Below are positions 1-13,669 of a stretch of 64,000 bases of DNA, piece after piece; within the stretch, counting starts at the first letter, position 1; each line of letters opens with the position of its first letter. The stretch lies in the NCBI GenBank assembly GCA_963514095.1, contig OY741266.1, forward strand, positions 6,044,522 through 6,108,521. Reading direction: 5' to 3'. The stretch comes from Eutrigla gurnardus. Taxonomy: Eukaryota > Chordata > Actinopteri > Perciformes > Triglidae. Position numbers and translations under genes: made by a program. The notes beneath the pieces were generated by a model that searched no databases, was not told the origin of the DNA, and was given only the letters and a program-made list of their open reading frames with translations.

Positions 1-3000
1 ATGAATGTGACAGTCAGTGTTAGTGAGACTGAACAAGGCCAGTTACTACCAATGTTATTGATCTGATCGTCATCTCAGCATACCCTTGCATAAACTTCCC
101 TCGCTGCCCTGCACATGGCGTTCTCTGCTGTTTCATTCCGATCCAACACTGACGTTAGGCACTAACTGGATCTCACCCGACCTTTCATCAATGTGTTGGA
201 TTGGGTTGAATTTGAGGATCTTGGATGCAAAGTGTTAAAATAGCACACTATGTTTTTGACGTTATTCTCAAAACAAATCAGTTTTGCCAAGTGTCATTTG
301 AGCACCTCATATTTGGTCCTCTTTTGAAAGATGTGCACAATAATAGCCTTACATGAAAAGTGAGAAGACATTTCAGTTTACAGAATGGGTAGTGAGGTGT
401 CTGAGGTCATTCAGCTCTCATTTGAATCCTCGTGGATTTCATGTTTATATCCTGCATGTGATAAGTGGCAGTGTTTGATGAGTTAGGATTGAGACTGTGT
501 TGGAGGCCAACAGGGACAAGCAGCCATGAATATGGGGCATATCATGAGCATTGTTGGAAAATCCTTAAAGTGAAAGCCTGTATGAACGTACTTCCAGATG
601 GATAGGGTGTGTGTGAGAGGATTAAGACATGTTGTTTCACATGTCTTACATCATGTTTGTCTCTGTGTCTTGTGTGTGTGGTAGTGAGCGAGACATAATT
701 ACCAAGAGAATATGACAAATTTTCTCCATACTATGGCTCCTCGCACGGAGAGACGACAAAGACAGAAAGAAGAAGATGGAGAGACAGAGTTTAGCCAGAA
801 AATATTAATATTTCATGGCAGTAAGTCAGTGAAATTCTTTACCTTCGATGTCTATGCTTCCATGCGCACTCCTGCAAAAGTGATACATCTACACTTGTGG
901 ATTTGAGCTTTTCCTGAAACCCTGGAGCTTCACAATCCTGCATTAACCTCCTCTTTTTAAAATGTTTCACAGAGCTTAAATGTCAAAGAGGAAATTAATT
1001 TCCACAGCCAGATACAGATACACAGGGACTTTTAAGTCAAGGGTTATATCACATATTTTAATGCTAGTGTGCACTAGTCAGAGGTTGAATGGATAAAAGA
1101 TAATGCTGTAGACATCTTGAACAGAGTTTGAATGAGGTCTTGTGTATTTTTACTGACTGGAGTGACGGGAGGAGGATCTTACTCTCAGGGAGTTACGCAA
1201 AAGTGTTCAACATATATCATCAAAGTGAATGTACACTGAAAATAGAGGATTTGTTAGTACTTCTAGCTTCTCTGTTTATTTACTTTAGTGTAAACTATTT
1301 CTCAGTGGCTTAATGTTTTTCAATCTAATCAAAAGAAGAAGTTGCAATGTATAAAATCCAGTTATAAAAGACACATCAGTTCTTTTCTTTTTTTTTATCT
1401 CTATGATTCTGACCATCTGTTCATTCAACTAAAGCCTGAGCAGCAGAGCTGAGTTGACAACACAGGCGTCCTCTGAACTTCAAAAGTCTTTGGTTTCCTT
1501 GTGTATACAACTTGTGTGAATGCATACGAAACCTTTTGATTAGACATCTTTCCTTCCATAAAACACTTCTTAGGAACACGCTTAATGATGCAGACGAATA
1601 AAAATATACATCAGAAATCAGAGAAAAGTACAATGGTGTTATTTGTTGGTCTTTCAATTTACTTGAAGAGCTATACTGAGGTGAAGGAAACCTCTGCTCC
1701 GGCCTTGTAGGCAAACTGCAGGGGGTCTATTAAATGCCCACCACTAACTAGATCCTGCCTGACAAAGGTTCCAGCCACAGCTGTGTTTTCTGTGTGACTG
1801 GGGTGAAGTGCTGAAGCTGGTTGGCCATTTAATACGGCGTCTGGAACACCGGGGAGAAAACCACGGAGTGTTTGGAGTTTTGAAGATGCGCTGTGAGAGT
1901 CGTCAGGGCCGAGTCTTTGTCCCGTTTAAATGTGCCGTTTAGAAGATGCACAGCCAGATAGAACACTTTTCCTTCTTTTATAGATTAGCTTTGTATCAGT
2001 CATGAAAAGGGAATCCTGATGTATATTCATGGTCCCCAGAGGGGGTCCATCCCAAGACAGATTAGACGCAATTTCCTGTATTCTGATGCATTTTAACGCG
2101 TTTGAGACATTTATCTGGATGTAGCATGAGAAAGAAATATGATACATTTTGTAAACTGCTTGGCATCACGGAAATATTAAAAGTACAGAAATGGATTCTG
2201 TTACTAATATACAAGATCCATTTACGCTTGCATGCAATTTGGAATTCCTGTCAAATGAATTTCTGTTATTGTTATCACGTCAATGAGTTAAGTGGAGAAG
2301 ACTAGTCAGAGTACATTCTCCAATATACTACAATCCCGTTGTGGATTATTCCTTATATTATATGGGTTAGGGTTCTCATTGATAATAACAAGTCCTAACA
2401 ACATGAGATTAGCTTCTATTTCGAGCTCATTTTCCCAAGTGATTAACTACAACACATGTTGAGGACCATTAATGCTTGTATTGGTCAGAACGTGGAAATT
2501 CCTTACAAGGGACTCAATGAAAGTGAAAAAGGTGCAGAGAAGACAGACGAATGCGCTGATTTTAACACAGGAAAAGTGGGCGGGTCCAAAGTAATGATTT
2601 TGAAAAGTGAGTGGGACCCATGCTTGTCTTTTAGACTCTTTTCTATTAGACTCTGAGATAGTGATTAGTATGAAGAGTAAGGAAGTCGGTTCAGGGCAGA
2701 TGGTCGGGGAAGTTAGATGGATCAAACACCCAAACCTTCACCCAGGAGCCCAAGTCAACTATGTCAACATCAACTTATTAACAGCAGTTGTGTCACGTAA
2801 CTTAGGTACTAAAGTAACACCGCTAACATTATAAGCAAGTTATTTCAGTCCAAGTATAATTACATCAGTATACAGAAATTAGTCATGTTTCTCCCTGCCT
2901 CATAAAAGGAATGATAATGGTTTCAAGAAAGAAAGGAACATACTTAAATGAGCACGTTCATTTAAAATAAATACAATTAATTCATATTTATGTCATAATT

Positions 3001-3370
3001 ATTTTATTATTGGAAACTTTTTTCTTCATATATGTTGCATTGTGTGTTTGCCTTTAGGTCAATTGCACAATTTTGTATTTCCAGTTCAGTATTGAATTCA
3101 AATGGAAGTGTAGCAATTGAACATTGTTATAACCTATAAAGGTCAATTACAATAACACACTTATTTGAAGGACATTTTTCATATAGTTTGACAAATTGCC
3201 CAATTTAGACTCTATGTCAGGGCCTTGGTTCTGTGCTTTTTCAGTTGTTGATTTACACGGGATACCAACGCACTGCAATAAAGACGCCACACACGCCTTT
3301 AAGCTCATGGACTGGTGGTCGTACTCTGGAATTTGTCTACTAAACTAGACAAATACATTCATATGACAGA
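1..3370. other. Anonymous non-coding DNA, no gene seen
   Basis: A/T-rich DNA with no open frame that looks like protein. The longest frames are under 100 codons, without recognisable motifs or splice context. No clear repeat was recognised. A single TTAGGG-like word near 2365 is not an array. Confidence 0.6.
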
Positions 3371-3373
3371 GCT

Positions 3374-3374
<1 letters not shown>

Positions 3375-3407
<33 letters not shown>

Positions 3408-3511
3408 ACACACACAAACACACACTAGCCGTTGTTGTCCAATTAACCTAGCACTACAAACAACCTCTGTTTTATGAGCCACAAATACTTGAGCCACCCT
3501 GTGAAAAACAG

Positions 3512-3560
<49 letters not shown>

Positions 3561-3569
3561 CGTGTGTGT
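3375..3569. repeat. Paired (CA)n and (GT)n microsatellites
   Basis: An imperfect (CA)n tract at 3375-3425 and a (GT)n tract at 3514-3569 lie 90 bp apart in opposite orientation, so on one strand they could pair as a long weak hairpin. They generate the artefactual Thr-His and Cys-Val frames seen here. Confidence 0.95.
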
Positions 3570-3599
3570 CGGCGAGGCTGCGTTAACCTGCCACAAGTT

Positions 3600-6500
3600 C
3601 ACGGCCAATCCGATTTGTGATTTAATAAATGTTACTGTGCAGGGTGTTACAGTTTACAGTGTGTTGTAAAGGTGATGTACGGCTGGTGTGTTGCTGTGAC
3701 GCCAGGCGGATGTTTCCAGCGTGTAGAGGATGCTGACTGGCAGCAAGGCTTTCAGCCGGGTTGATTTATAGTATTTCCAACAAAGACAGCCTGCAAAACA
3801 AATTGTTTTGGTTTTTCTGTCTATTTATATTTTTCTATTGGATGATGATATGCAAGTCTAGTCCAGAATATGAGTGAATATTTTGACTACTAGTGCCCAG
3901 TTGCCATAATATTTCAGGATCACACTCAGCTTTGATGGCCAAATATGTGAACACGTAGAAGGAATTTATATCAGTTTGTATCGTAGTTTCTCTCACATAT
4001 TGGATGGAGCAACATTCTCTTAGATTTTTCTCACATTTTCTCTGAATGTTTGTATTAAAAATAAGAAAAGCGTACTGCAGATACAGTGTTTACCCGTGCT
4101 GATTGACGAATCCCACTTGATCATAAATTGGAGTCGTTTGGCCGATTGTTGCTCATTTCCAATGGTAACGCCCCCTTCAACACTATATAAGGACAAGTGT
4201 TGTGCCATGTGCAAATACTCTGGCACATGCTTAAAAATGAGACCGATGCCAAAATAAGGCCGTCAGAAGGAGAACTTCAGTAACAGTGAATTAAAGTACT
4301 GTTAAATAAATGTCAAATAAATGTGTGATTTTCCAGGAGTTACAGGAAAAGCATAGACGAGCAAAATGTAAGTCATTCAGAAGCGCAACACACTCAATAC
4401 CTTCTCAGGGTTTTGAAAGTTTATGATAAAGACAAGGTCTTTTCTCATGCTTTGGATCCACTCTGGCACTGTATTTACATTATTAGTCCATGTCCAACAC
4501 AATCATAGTTTTGTTACATTCCAGATTTATAATAAATTGTGGTGTTGAAAATATTAGCCGTTGTCCATCATTAGTATTTGCCTATATTGAGTAGAAACTT
4601 TCACAACTGCTGTCATATGTATTGACTAGCATTGGAAAAAACAGTCATTTAATGTATTTATGTTAACAGTGGTATAATGCAAATAAGTGCAGTCACTCAA
4701 CTACTAAAGCTAACTAGAATGTATTTCTAGTTCATGCTGGTTTACTCTGGAAATATTGTAATTTTTGCAAAATTACATGTAAAACTGGTTACTTTACAAA
4801 TTTACAGTAAAAAATCGGACTCAGCATTGGTCCCAAAACTCCTGTATCAGTCAGGCTACATTTACAATGTTTACTGAGGTAATAAATCAAATAAGAATGA
4901 GAAATGGGGTCATTTTCGTGTAGACCTCTACTTCTTCAATCAGACTTATTTTTTTATCCAGAGGATACCCCCTGGTGGCTGTAAGAAACAATGCAAGTTT
5001 AAGGCACTCACGCTTGGCTTCACTTTTCAGAACTAGAAGTTGCTTCCTGCCCCAGGCCAAAACTCACACTTGTACTCAATATAGTGTGTCTTAAAATTGT
5101 ATTCATGCTCCCCATGGGATTAACCCTATAGCATTTCCTCTACTGCCCTTAACTTTACATTTTAGCTCAAATACTGGCAAGGCTTTAAGAACAAAAATAT
5201 TTTCCCTCTGTCTATCTCTGCTCGTATCGAAATCCAGAGAGACAAGACAAGCAGAGGCTTGTCATGCTGGTGGAGTTATTATACTCACTTGGCAGTCTGC
5301 TTATCTGTCTGTTTGTCCTTCTGTGTCCTGGGAGATGTGTGAGCTAGAGGGACTGTCATTATCTCCCTATCTTTAGTCTTTTCTACCCATCTTCCCCTTT
5401 GTCTAAATCCCAAGTATGGGCTGAATTAGACATGTCAGCTACAAGAAAGTCACTTGTTAGGTTTCCATCTAATCTCACCCCTCCAGCCTGTGAGCCTCTG
5501 GTGTTTGTTGATATCGACTGGTGGCTTTTCAGGGGTCAATAGGCTCACCTGTTGACTTCAGAGCAAGTTGCATCATGTTGAGTCTGCCACTTTTTAAGGC
5601 GTAATAATAAGTTCTAATGACACAGGACATATGATAATCACATGCATATAACAAACCATTCCTAATGCATTTCCCCCCTAAATCAATGCATTTTTTCCAG
5701 CCAACATTGTGCGAAACATACAGAGACGTAGAGGTCAAGATATATTAAACCCTTTGGATATAATTCGATTTCTGATTACACGCAGAGCATGTATGTAAAA
5801 AATAATCTCCACTGACATACACTGACATTATAGGAAAGTTGCTGAAAAAGATGTATGTAATGTTGCACCAAGAGAATAGAACTTATAAATAAGTTGTTGG
5901 TGGTGTCAATGTGGTTGGGCTAAAGACAGCAGCTCAGCCTGGTCACACTCAGCCCAGTGGCTGAAAACACTCAGGCTGTATTGAACGTCTTTTTCATTTT
6001 CTATTTGCAGCTTTGATTGAGGGTTTTTGAATGAAGCGTTGAATGTCTGTTTTCATATTTTACGACATCATCACCCTAAAAAGATGGGAAAATATTGTGC
6101 AGAAATGCAATTCGTGGTGCTGTCAGGCTCTTCGGTTAATAGCGGTGCCTGTGAGAGAGTAAACTCTTCTTGACTGCAGTGAAAATGTTGTTTTTCAAAG
6201 GCTAGATGCAAACTAATAAGGGCTGAAGCTGAATATTTCTTTAGATAAAAACATGGTGTGAATTTTTATTTAGGGTCATTGTTATGAATAATGTTTCAAA
6301 CTACTCAGTACAGTACCTTAAAAACACCCATTTGGATGTTAATTAAAAGTTTGGATACCAACTCTCAGATCCTTACAAAACTGCGTGTTTGTTGATAATT
6401 ACGTTTTTACTAAGTTAAACTGAGATGATGACCATTGTAAACGTGAAATATAATCATGTTAACATTGTGTTGTGGTAGTTAGCATGCTGGGAATTTGATT

Positions 6501-7480
6501 CAAAGTCAATTCTTAATTAAAGTACATTGTATTTCTACTGAGGTTTAAGCAGTTTCATTGTATCACGCTCCATTCGTTTGCCAGAGAAGGGTCATGAAAA
6601 GTTGTCAGTATGAAGAGTTTCAGTGTTCTGTTCTACCAAATAAACTTCTCAGATTCGAGATGCTTTCCCATCTAATCAATGTCATGTCTAAATGGTTGCA
6701 GGGATGGCTTTTATATGCTAATCAATGACATCCAGGATAATGGAGTCATCTTTTATTACACTTGTGTCAATCAGTGTATTGTAGAGCTTGTAAAAATGAA
6801 GGACGGTAAAATAAACATGAAGCTTTGATCTTTGGAAAAGAAAAATATGTCATGTGTTGAGAGGATTAGGATTAGATACAGCGCATGCTTTGAAGTTGTT
6901 TTACTTACATTTGCAAATTTAAAAAGATGCTTAATGAATTATGTCATGAGTCTATAGTAGCTTAAAAATATAACGCTTCACTGTTGAAGTCGGTTTTAGG
7001 ATTCTGTTTCGATTCTCTGACTGGAATTGTATTAGTTTCAGTGTGACAAATCAAAACATCATCACCAATTATTTTTGAAAAACTGATTTATGGAAAAGAC
7101 CCATCACATGTGGTAAATTCACATATGGCATATTCACATTCAGTCATTATGCTTTTCAAATGATAAAGAGGATATGTGTCCCATGTCTTACATCACTGAA
7201 AAATCACGTTTCTATGTCCAACAACAACACGTCCCTACAGGACACATGCATGTTGTTCAATCTGTTTGTCTCACCATTTACATGTAGTCCTATTTGTAGA
7301 AACCAGTCTGATTTGTGTCCTCAGATAGTCCCCAAAAATGTGCTAATGATTCTTTATTGTGTATGAACAGAGCAGAGCAGTGCAACAGTTCCTTCACCCC
7401 ACTCCACTCCTCCTGTCATTTAGACAAAAATAGTCCATCAAAAGGAGCCAGGCTGAGATTTTCAGATATTGTGGTTGTGA
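3600..7480. other. Anonymous non-coding DNA
   Basis: No convincing exon. About 4945-5085 contains a segment (around 'ccccctggtggctgtaag' and 'cttggcttcacttttcag') that resembles a dispersed percomorph repeat I have seen in other fish sequence but cannot name. The rest is unremarkable A/T-rich DNA. Confidence 0.45.
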
Positions 7481-7484
7481 AGAT

Positions 7485-7556
7485 CATGTTATCATCATTA
7501 TCATCACCATCGTCATTACCATCATCTCCATCATCTCCATCATCATCACCACCAAT
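7485..7556. repeat. Imperfect ATC/CAT trinucleotide tract
   Basis: Runs of atc/cat/tcc triplets, interrupted, directly upstream of a long (CA)n array. It yields a Ser-Pro-rich frame that is low complexity, not a gene. Confidence 0.85.
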
Positions 7557-7613
7557 CTTTTCAGATCTGCTCCAGTAATGAGCTCACAACAGCATGAGGA
7601 TGACTGCATGCAT

Positions 7614-7614
<1 letters not shown>

Positions 7615-7666
<52 letters not shown>
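7615..7666. repeat. (CA)26 microsatellite
   Basis: Uninterrupted CA dinucleotides, followed by a pyrimidine-rich stretch (about 7720-7870). Confidence 0.97.
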
Positions 7667-7668
<2 letters not shown>

Positions 7669-8016
7669 AACAGCTGGCATCTGTTCCGGTTCGGCATCTT
7701 CATCGAAGAGGCCTCATCATCTGCCCTCCATCTCTCCTTTTGTCTCTCTCTCTATTTGCCCCCCCCCCTCCCATGTTTACCCCATCACACCCTCATTCCC
7801 CCTTTTCTCTCTCCCTTCTTCACCATCGTTCCCTCCCTTACTGACTCCACTATACACCCCACATCATTTTAAGTCAACTTACATTACACACAAACACCTC
7901 CTCCATTACCGGCCCCAGTGAGTCCGACCCCCCTCGGTGTCACCTCCTCTGTTTCTTGGCTGTTCAAACAAACGCCCTCTATCTCACCATCAAGCCATTC
8001 AAGGACACCTGTCTTG

Positions 8017-8018
<2 letters not shown>

Positions 8019-8078
<60 letters not shown>
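8019..8078. repeat. (CA)n microsatellite
   Basis: CA dinucleotides, nearly perfect, with one CG near the 3' end. Confidence 0.97.
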
Positions 8079-8079
<1 letters not shown>

Positions 8080-9094
8080 AGCATGGTAGTCAAATGACTC
8101 TCCTTGGCTGCATCCCTTTGAGGAATATTACAGGCTTCTTCTCATGTCTGCTTCAGAGAGATGACTTGAGAAATAACTTTCTCAGCGCACAGCAATTCAC
8201 TTATTTGAACGTAGCTTATCAGGGTGTTGAATACTGGTGTGTTCAGGTAAAATGTAAGAAACGAGATTGTAAAGGAGTGTATCACAAGGGAGATAGAAAC
8301 AAAGATAACTAGCACACAGGTTAGTCAGTCTACATTGTGAGAAATCTATCAAACCCCTGCTGGCCGATCCGGTCTTGTTTACTGGCCGTGGCCCCCATTA
8401 AAAACAAAACTAATGTGTCTCACAGCTGAGGGAACAAACATGCTGTTTTATCTTTGCTTTATTTGTCCTTTGGAAAACTAGTTCCTCTTCAAAAATATAG
8501 AATGAATGTAAATAAATAGCCATGGGGTCTATATACTGTGGTACCCGGGTTTATGTGTTTCAGTCAAAAACATTGCATGAGTCCCTATAGTTTAAAAAAA
8601 AGAAGTCTCTCATGCTGCCGATCACACACTGAAAATCAACACAAATATCTATGTTGCATTTAGCTCCTTTAAACTCATTCATTTTGCTGTGTTGCTTCAT
8701 CGGGTTAGGTCTTAACTTCTCATCATCTTCATCACACCAGTTTCAGAAGAAATAGTGTGCTCTGAACTATAGATATTAAATAGTAAAACATTAGTTTAAC
8801 CACTTGACAGCGTGTCCAATGGGAGGTCAACATAATTTCTAATCTAGGTAAGAAACTCAAAATGAAGATTGCCTTTTAACTTAGAAATAAATCACGTTTC
8901 ACAGCCACCTTTCTCTCTGGTGACATACTGTACACGCATGCAGCCTCCTCCATTTTAAGCAGCCTCGATTCAGTGTAACATGCTTTTCTATGTTTCATGA
9001 TCTCTTACTCACCACTACATTCTCTGTAATTTAGCTGGCTGGACATCATTAACTATTCATAGACAGCAACACTGATGTAAGTAAATCTATAAAG

Positions 9095-9500
9095 CTTTTC
9101 TTGGTAAACTCCCAGAATACCTCACTACCTTTCTCTCTGTCAACTAGTAGTTACCATCTGCATGCCTCCAAGTGACGGCTTTTGAATGTTCCTCGGACTT
9201 TGACAGACTTTGGCAAAACAGCGTTTTCTTACCATGCACCATGGTCATGGAATAATCTCCAAAAAGCTCTTAAACTAAAACATTCATATCTATTTATGAT
9301 TTTGAGTGTATCATTGTTGTCATTGTTTTTCTTGAGAGGCCATTGCGCTTGAGTAACTGTCATTCATTTTTATTGTTCATTTGTATATCATGTACATGTT
9401 TTATATAGTTTATTTCGTATGGCTGCTACCTTGGCCAGGTCTCCCTTGATCTCAATGGAACTTCCTGGTTGAATAAAGGTAAAATAAATGAAAAAAAAGG
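9095..9500 (+). mobile_element. Non-LTR retrotransposon 3' end (Rex1/L2-like), truncated
   Basis: About 9095-9290 translates on the plus strand, with stops, to the end of a LINE reverse-transcriptase ORF, including SYHAPWSWNNLQKALKLK, which matches the usual 'aPWxWNxLPxxLR' ending of fish LINE ORF2 proteins. It is followed by the familiar teleost LINE tail 'ccttggccaggtctccctt', a 'gatctcaatggaacttcctgg' segment and 'tgaataaaggtaaaataaa', then an A-rich end. The element is 5' truncated and non-functional. The exact clade (Rex1/CR1 or L2) is from memory. Confidence 0.6.
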
Positions 9501-9573
9501 TCTGTTCAGTTTAAATGAATTGTACTGCAAAACCTGGTAGAAAGGTAATGTGGTGCTCGTCCAGTCGCTTGCT

Positions 9574-9609
9574 GCACACTACATGTTTGTTGGAAAACAT
9601 GTAGTGTGC
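9574..9609. repeat. Short perfect hairpin
   Basis: Perfect 15-bp arms (gcacactacatgttt and its reverse complement) flank a 6-nt loop. It is too short for a microRNA precursor and shows no terminator context; it may be a small fold-back remnant. Confidence 0.8.
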
Positions 9610-10020
9610 CTATGACACACGTGTGCATGAAGGTGTTTATCTTCATCAAATCTCATCATCAACATCAGCAGGCGGATACAATATGAACCACACCAACATG
9701 AACAAGCCTATATGTGTAGTTCATTTTGTATCTAACAAATGACTGCATTGTCTCTTGTCACCGTGGTTCTTTCCCCATAGCACTACCAGGCCGACACTAC
9801 GAGGTTAGTAAGGTTTCACTTTAGGAACATTTACACAATATGAGCAAGATGATGCTTTGACTTACATGACATTGAACCACATTCTCAGCTAAACTGACTC
9901 AATTAAGGGCATGTTCGAAAGGCTGATATTTCCAGTGATCGATCCACTGATTATATTACCATCATTTTGTATAAACATCTCTCTCACTCTTTTCTCCATC
10001 CAAAGAAGGCACCATCCTGA

Positions 10021-10023
<3 letters not shown>

Positions 10024-10076
<53 letters not shown>

Positions 10077-10077
10077 G
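10024..10077. repeat. (GT)n microsatellite
   Basis: About 25 uninterrupted GT units ending in gcgtgtg. Confidence 0.97.
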
Positions 10078-10079
10078 TT

Positions 10080-11371
10080 TTTTACTCTTTTTCACCCAGT
10101 CTTTATTGTTTTCATATTCTCTTTTCTCTGTGCCTGTGGAAATCATTCTGACTATAATCTTTCTCTCTTTTTCTGCTCCCTGCCTGACCCTTTTATATAG
10201 TGAGTAGCGTCCGACGCCAAGCCGTACAAAAGGTGCTGTCACACACAAAACAAAGAGTCAACGGGGAGATGTCTCTGTCTGCAGGCACACACAAGCAAAG
10301 GGCAGACCAAGATGTGATGATTTTAATCTGCACTGAACACCAAGCCTAATGTGTTTAGCTGCAGCTGCCGTCACTAGTCTATTGTAGGAGGTCACGGTGG
10401 TGTCGGGTCTGCAAACCTTTGGCTTTAGCTTTACTGTAGGGTCAAATAAGTGATATAGGCAGGAGCGTTGGAATTATTATTGATTATTATTATCATGTAC
10501 CGGGGTTGATGCAGGCCTCCAGACCTTTGTTTCATCTCTCTCATTTCTACACTGTAATAATACAATATGTTGTCTATGTTATGTGATAGACAATTCATAG
10601 ACCCCACAAATTTGATTTCATAGCATACAGTGCAGCAAAACAGGTACTGTCCTACATCTTAGCAAATACAAATTATAGCCTCTTTTCCCACCAACATTTG
10701 TGTAGTAATTTCTCTGAAACTAGTGTAATGGGAATTTTGGATGTTTGTAATTTATAATCAGAATATTTGTCAGGCCAGACGTCGATCCGCATCTCCTCTT
10801 CTGACTGTTTTGCTATGACGAAAATGAATGCCTGTTTGTAGATGATATGAACATGAGGGCCACATTGACATAAGATAATTTCAGGACTATGACGCCTGTG
10901 TTCTGTAAATCTTGACCTTGCCTGTACATCTTGTCTTTGTAAGATAGGACATGATCCGTCCTTTGTCCATGGTTCCTCCTCCTTAAAAGGGAGATTGTTG
11001 TTAGACTCAGGGTCGTTCCTGCTGATTCTGAACCTTTGCATCAGAAGGCAGGGGTGAACAGTACTTTCTCCTGCAGATGAGAATACTTAGTGGAATAAAC
11101 CTCGGAGAAAAAGCTGATCCTGGTTGTTGATCTTTATTGGGCAGATTCATTTTTCCACAACACTAGTGTCTTAATTTATTCCTCAAAATTACTAAACACA
11201 ATCTCAATGAACATACAAACATCTCACTGTAGAAAGGCATCAGTAAATCTGTACAATATAAGCAAAAGCATGGCATCATCTGTAAAATGATACCACCTTT
11301 TCAACTATTTGAGCCCTAGAATTACGACTGTGCTCAGGGTCACCATCTTGCTGTGTAATCAGCCTCTATTA
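10080..11371. other. Anonymous non-coding DNA
   Basis: No motif-bearing frame. A minus-strand 122-codon frame at 10673-11041 has no recognisable domain, no splice context and average composition; I treat it as chance. Confidence 0.5.
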
Positions 11372-11500
11372 AGTTTCAATGAAGAACGGTTAACTCTGAT
11401 ACTCTCATGACACACGGTCTGGACACCCTTGCTGTGAGGCACCAGAGCACTGATGAAACCATTGGGCGAGTATCAGAGTTAACTGTTCTTGATTGAAACT
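11372..11500. repeat. Long inverted-repeat hairpin, 33-bp arms
   Basis: Left arm 11372-11404 and right arm 11468-11500 are reverse complements at 31 of 33 positions, separated by 63 nt. The arms begin with agtttcaat and contain the shared core gttaactctgatactc. The size suits a MITE remnant, an inverted duplication or a fold-back transcript; no target duplication is obvious. Confidence 0.85.
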
Positions 11501-11549
11501 GATTTGAAATCATTTTGTGTGTGGAGTTCGTAGGTTTCAGTCCTGTGAT

Positions 11550-11642
11550 ATGCCCTCAACCTGTAAGTGGGATTGACTCCAGCCTCCACAACCGTGAACA
11601 ATAGGCACGCTAGAGAATTGATAAATGGAAGGATTGATGACT
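11550..11642 (+). mobile_element. Degenerate SINE/RTE-type 3' tail
   Basis: The stretch 'gggattgactccagcctcc' and the ending 'gataaatggaaggattga' resemble, with many changes, the 3' body and (ATGG)n tail of the SINE found intact at 60778-61156. It is an old copy. Confidence 0.4.
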
Positions 11643-11649
11643 ACGTGAT

Positions 11650-13560
11650 GTCCAGATTCTGTAATAGAAAGAAAAACAACAAAAGACAGCTTTCAGGCTG
11701 AGTTAGGCCCTGTTATGGGCCAAGGCTGTCCAAGATTGCTGGTCGGCATGTGTTCCACCTCTTCCACACTTTCCTGACCACCATGAAATTTGCTTTGGAT
11801 GTTTCTGGCCTTTCATCTAGAAATCCATCCAGTGAAAATGTTGGTCGTGGCATGACACCATTGCTAATAAAACTATAGATAAACAAAATGCAGCATGTAG
11901 TTATTTATTTTTTCTGTATTGGTGCGTAATACATATTGCAGCCTCTAGGGGCCACTAACAGGCTTCAGACTTTAATGAAACACAGTATTGTGAGCCCCAT
12001 AATATAGTGTAACATTGGTGTACGTGATTTTCCAAGATTTGCTTGCCTTTCTCCTACTCAACCTACTTCGTAACACAGATATTCTGTAGGGTTTTTATAC
12101 TTTGAGATCAGATAAACACCCCATGGTCGAGGTTATTGAAGAAGTTGTCCTGAAGACTGGCATGGAGTGAATCATAGTACCTCACATACATTTTAGCTTA
12201 CCTTTAGCCAGGATTTCATAGATGCCGTATTTGGCTTCTATGAAACAAAACTTGTCGTACTGAGAACAACGTTATGTGAAAACATAGGCCTAGGGTGTAA
12301 CTCAGGTTACTGTTGAAGTTCTGACAAAAACCCTCTGGCTTTACATAGGCCTTTGACTCTTCTGGTAGAGGCACACTGAGAGTAGGACTTCTTTTTTCAG
12401 CTGAAGAAAAATAATGTTCATTGTTAAAGCTTCTGTACTCCAAGAAGTCTGCTAATTGGGCATCAAGGACAGTGCTCTTTTGTTTTTTTGCATGTATCAA
12501 TTCAACAATATATATCATCAAATATCAGATCCTTTAATTTTTTTATTATTATAATAACCAGTTAACCCTTTGCTATGTCCCATCGTTGAATGCAGACTGG
12601 CCAATCATAACTTAGGATCAGCCAGGTCCAACAACTTCCTGCCTCCACAGACTCTCATGCAATAATTTCATATTCTCTTCATGTTCAGGCTGGTTTTGTG
12701 GGTTTGGAGCCAGTCCTGGTCAAACGTTGTGTTATAGTATTACCACAGTACATGAGCACATCACCAACGAGTGTTAACACTTCTTTGCTTTGCTTTTGAT
12801 GATAGTAACAATGAATAAGCTTAACAGGAACTCAATTTCATTGTTGTTTTTTGCGATTGTGGTGGTTCACTTTTACAGTCGAGCATCTGCTGAATCACTT
12901 TCACATTCTGGATGGATCCTTCAAACACATGTTGGTGACCTTTCGTAGACGTTTTTTTTTTTTTTTGCATTTTTATGTGGTGCTCGTGGGAAACGTGTAC
13001 ATTGCCATCTTGGCCTGGAGCCATTTGTTCATGAGATTTAAAATCTCATTGGGCTGAATAAAGATAAAGAAACATCCAATCACAGCCGTGACATCACACA
13101 GCAAACAGCCAATCAGTGATCTGGCATGAATGGCATGATGCAACAACAGAAAGTACTGACCTAAATCATTTGAAACAAGAACCCGCCGTATCATAGTTAA
13201 ATATATCATAAAAAATGAGAAAGTATATCATATTCTTTATTTACAAATTGATCATTTTGAGACTTTAATTTCAGCTGTATTACATACTGAAGATACTTAT
13301 TGGGTTTCCATAGTAAAACAAACAACATTTTCTGTCTGTAAAACTGCTCTCAAACTTGTGCAGTAAAAATGTGGCCTAAAACCAAACAAGCGTGCAGAAT
13401 ACTGCAACATTAACCTCATTTTCTCTCAGACTATCTTCAGTTTGGTTTATTTGCTTCTCCACGTACATTTACATCTTTGTGAACCACAGTTACATGCATA
13501 CAAGTAGGTATTGTACTACACAGAGAAATAAAGACACCTAGTCTCACCTAGTATACCTCA
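11650..13560. other. Anonymous non-coding DNA with a possible LINE-tail relic
   Basis: At about 13012-13072 'gagatttaaaatctcattgg' followed by 'gctgaataaagataaag' resembles the LINE 3' tail seen at 9420-9490. Otherwise nothing recognisable; the frames present lack motifs. Confidence 0.4.
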
Positions 13561-13630
13561 AATACACACTCACACGCACGCTCACACACTTCTTAATGTG
13601 CAGACACACTGCATTAATTACACACATGGC

Positions 13631-13631
13631 G

Positions 13632-13669
<38 letters not shown>
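13631..13669. repeat. Compound (CT)n(CA)n microsatellite
   Basis: A perfect CT run passes directly into a CA run. A cryptic GT-rich stretch follows at 13833-13880. Confidence 0.95.

Noticed and set aside
2360..2372. Telomere-like gggttaggg word
   Set aside because: Single occurrence, not an array.
7578..8312. Open frames of 88-118 codons full of His-Thr or Cys-Val
   Set aside because: They are translations of (CA)n/(GT)n arrays; the same artefact recurs at 3372, 9889, 13796, 17285, 44286, 46354 and 57570.
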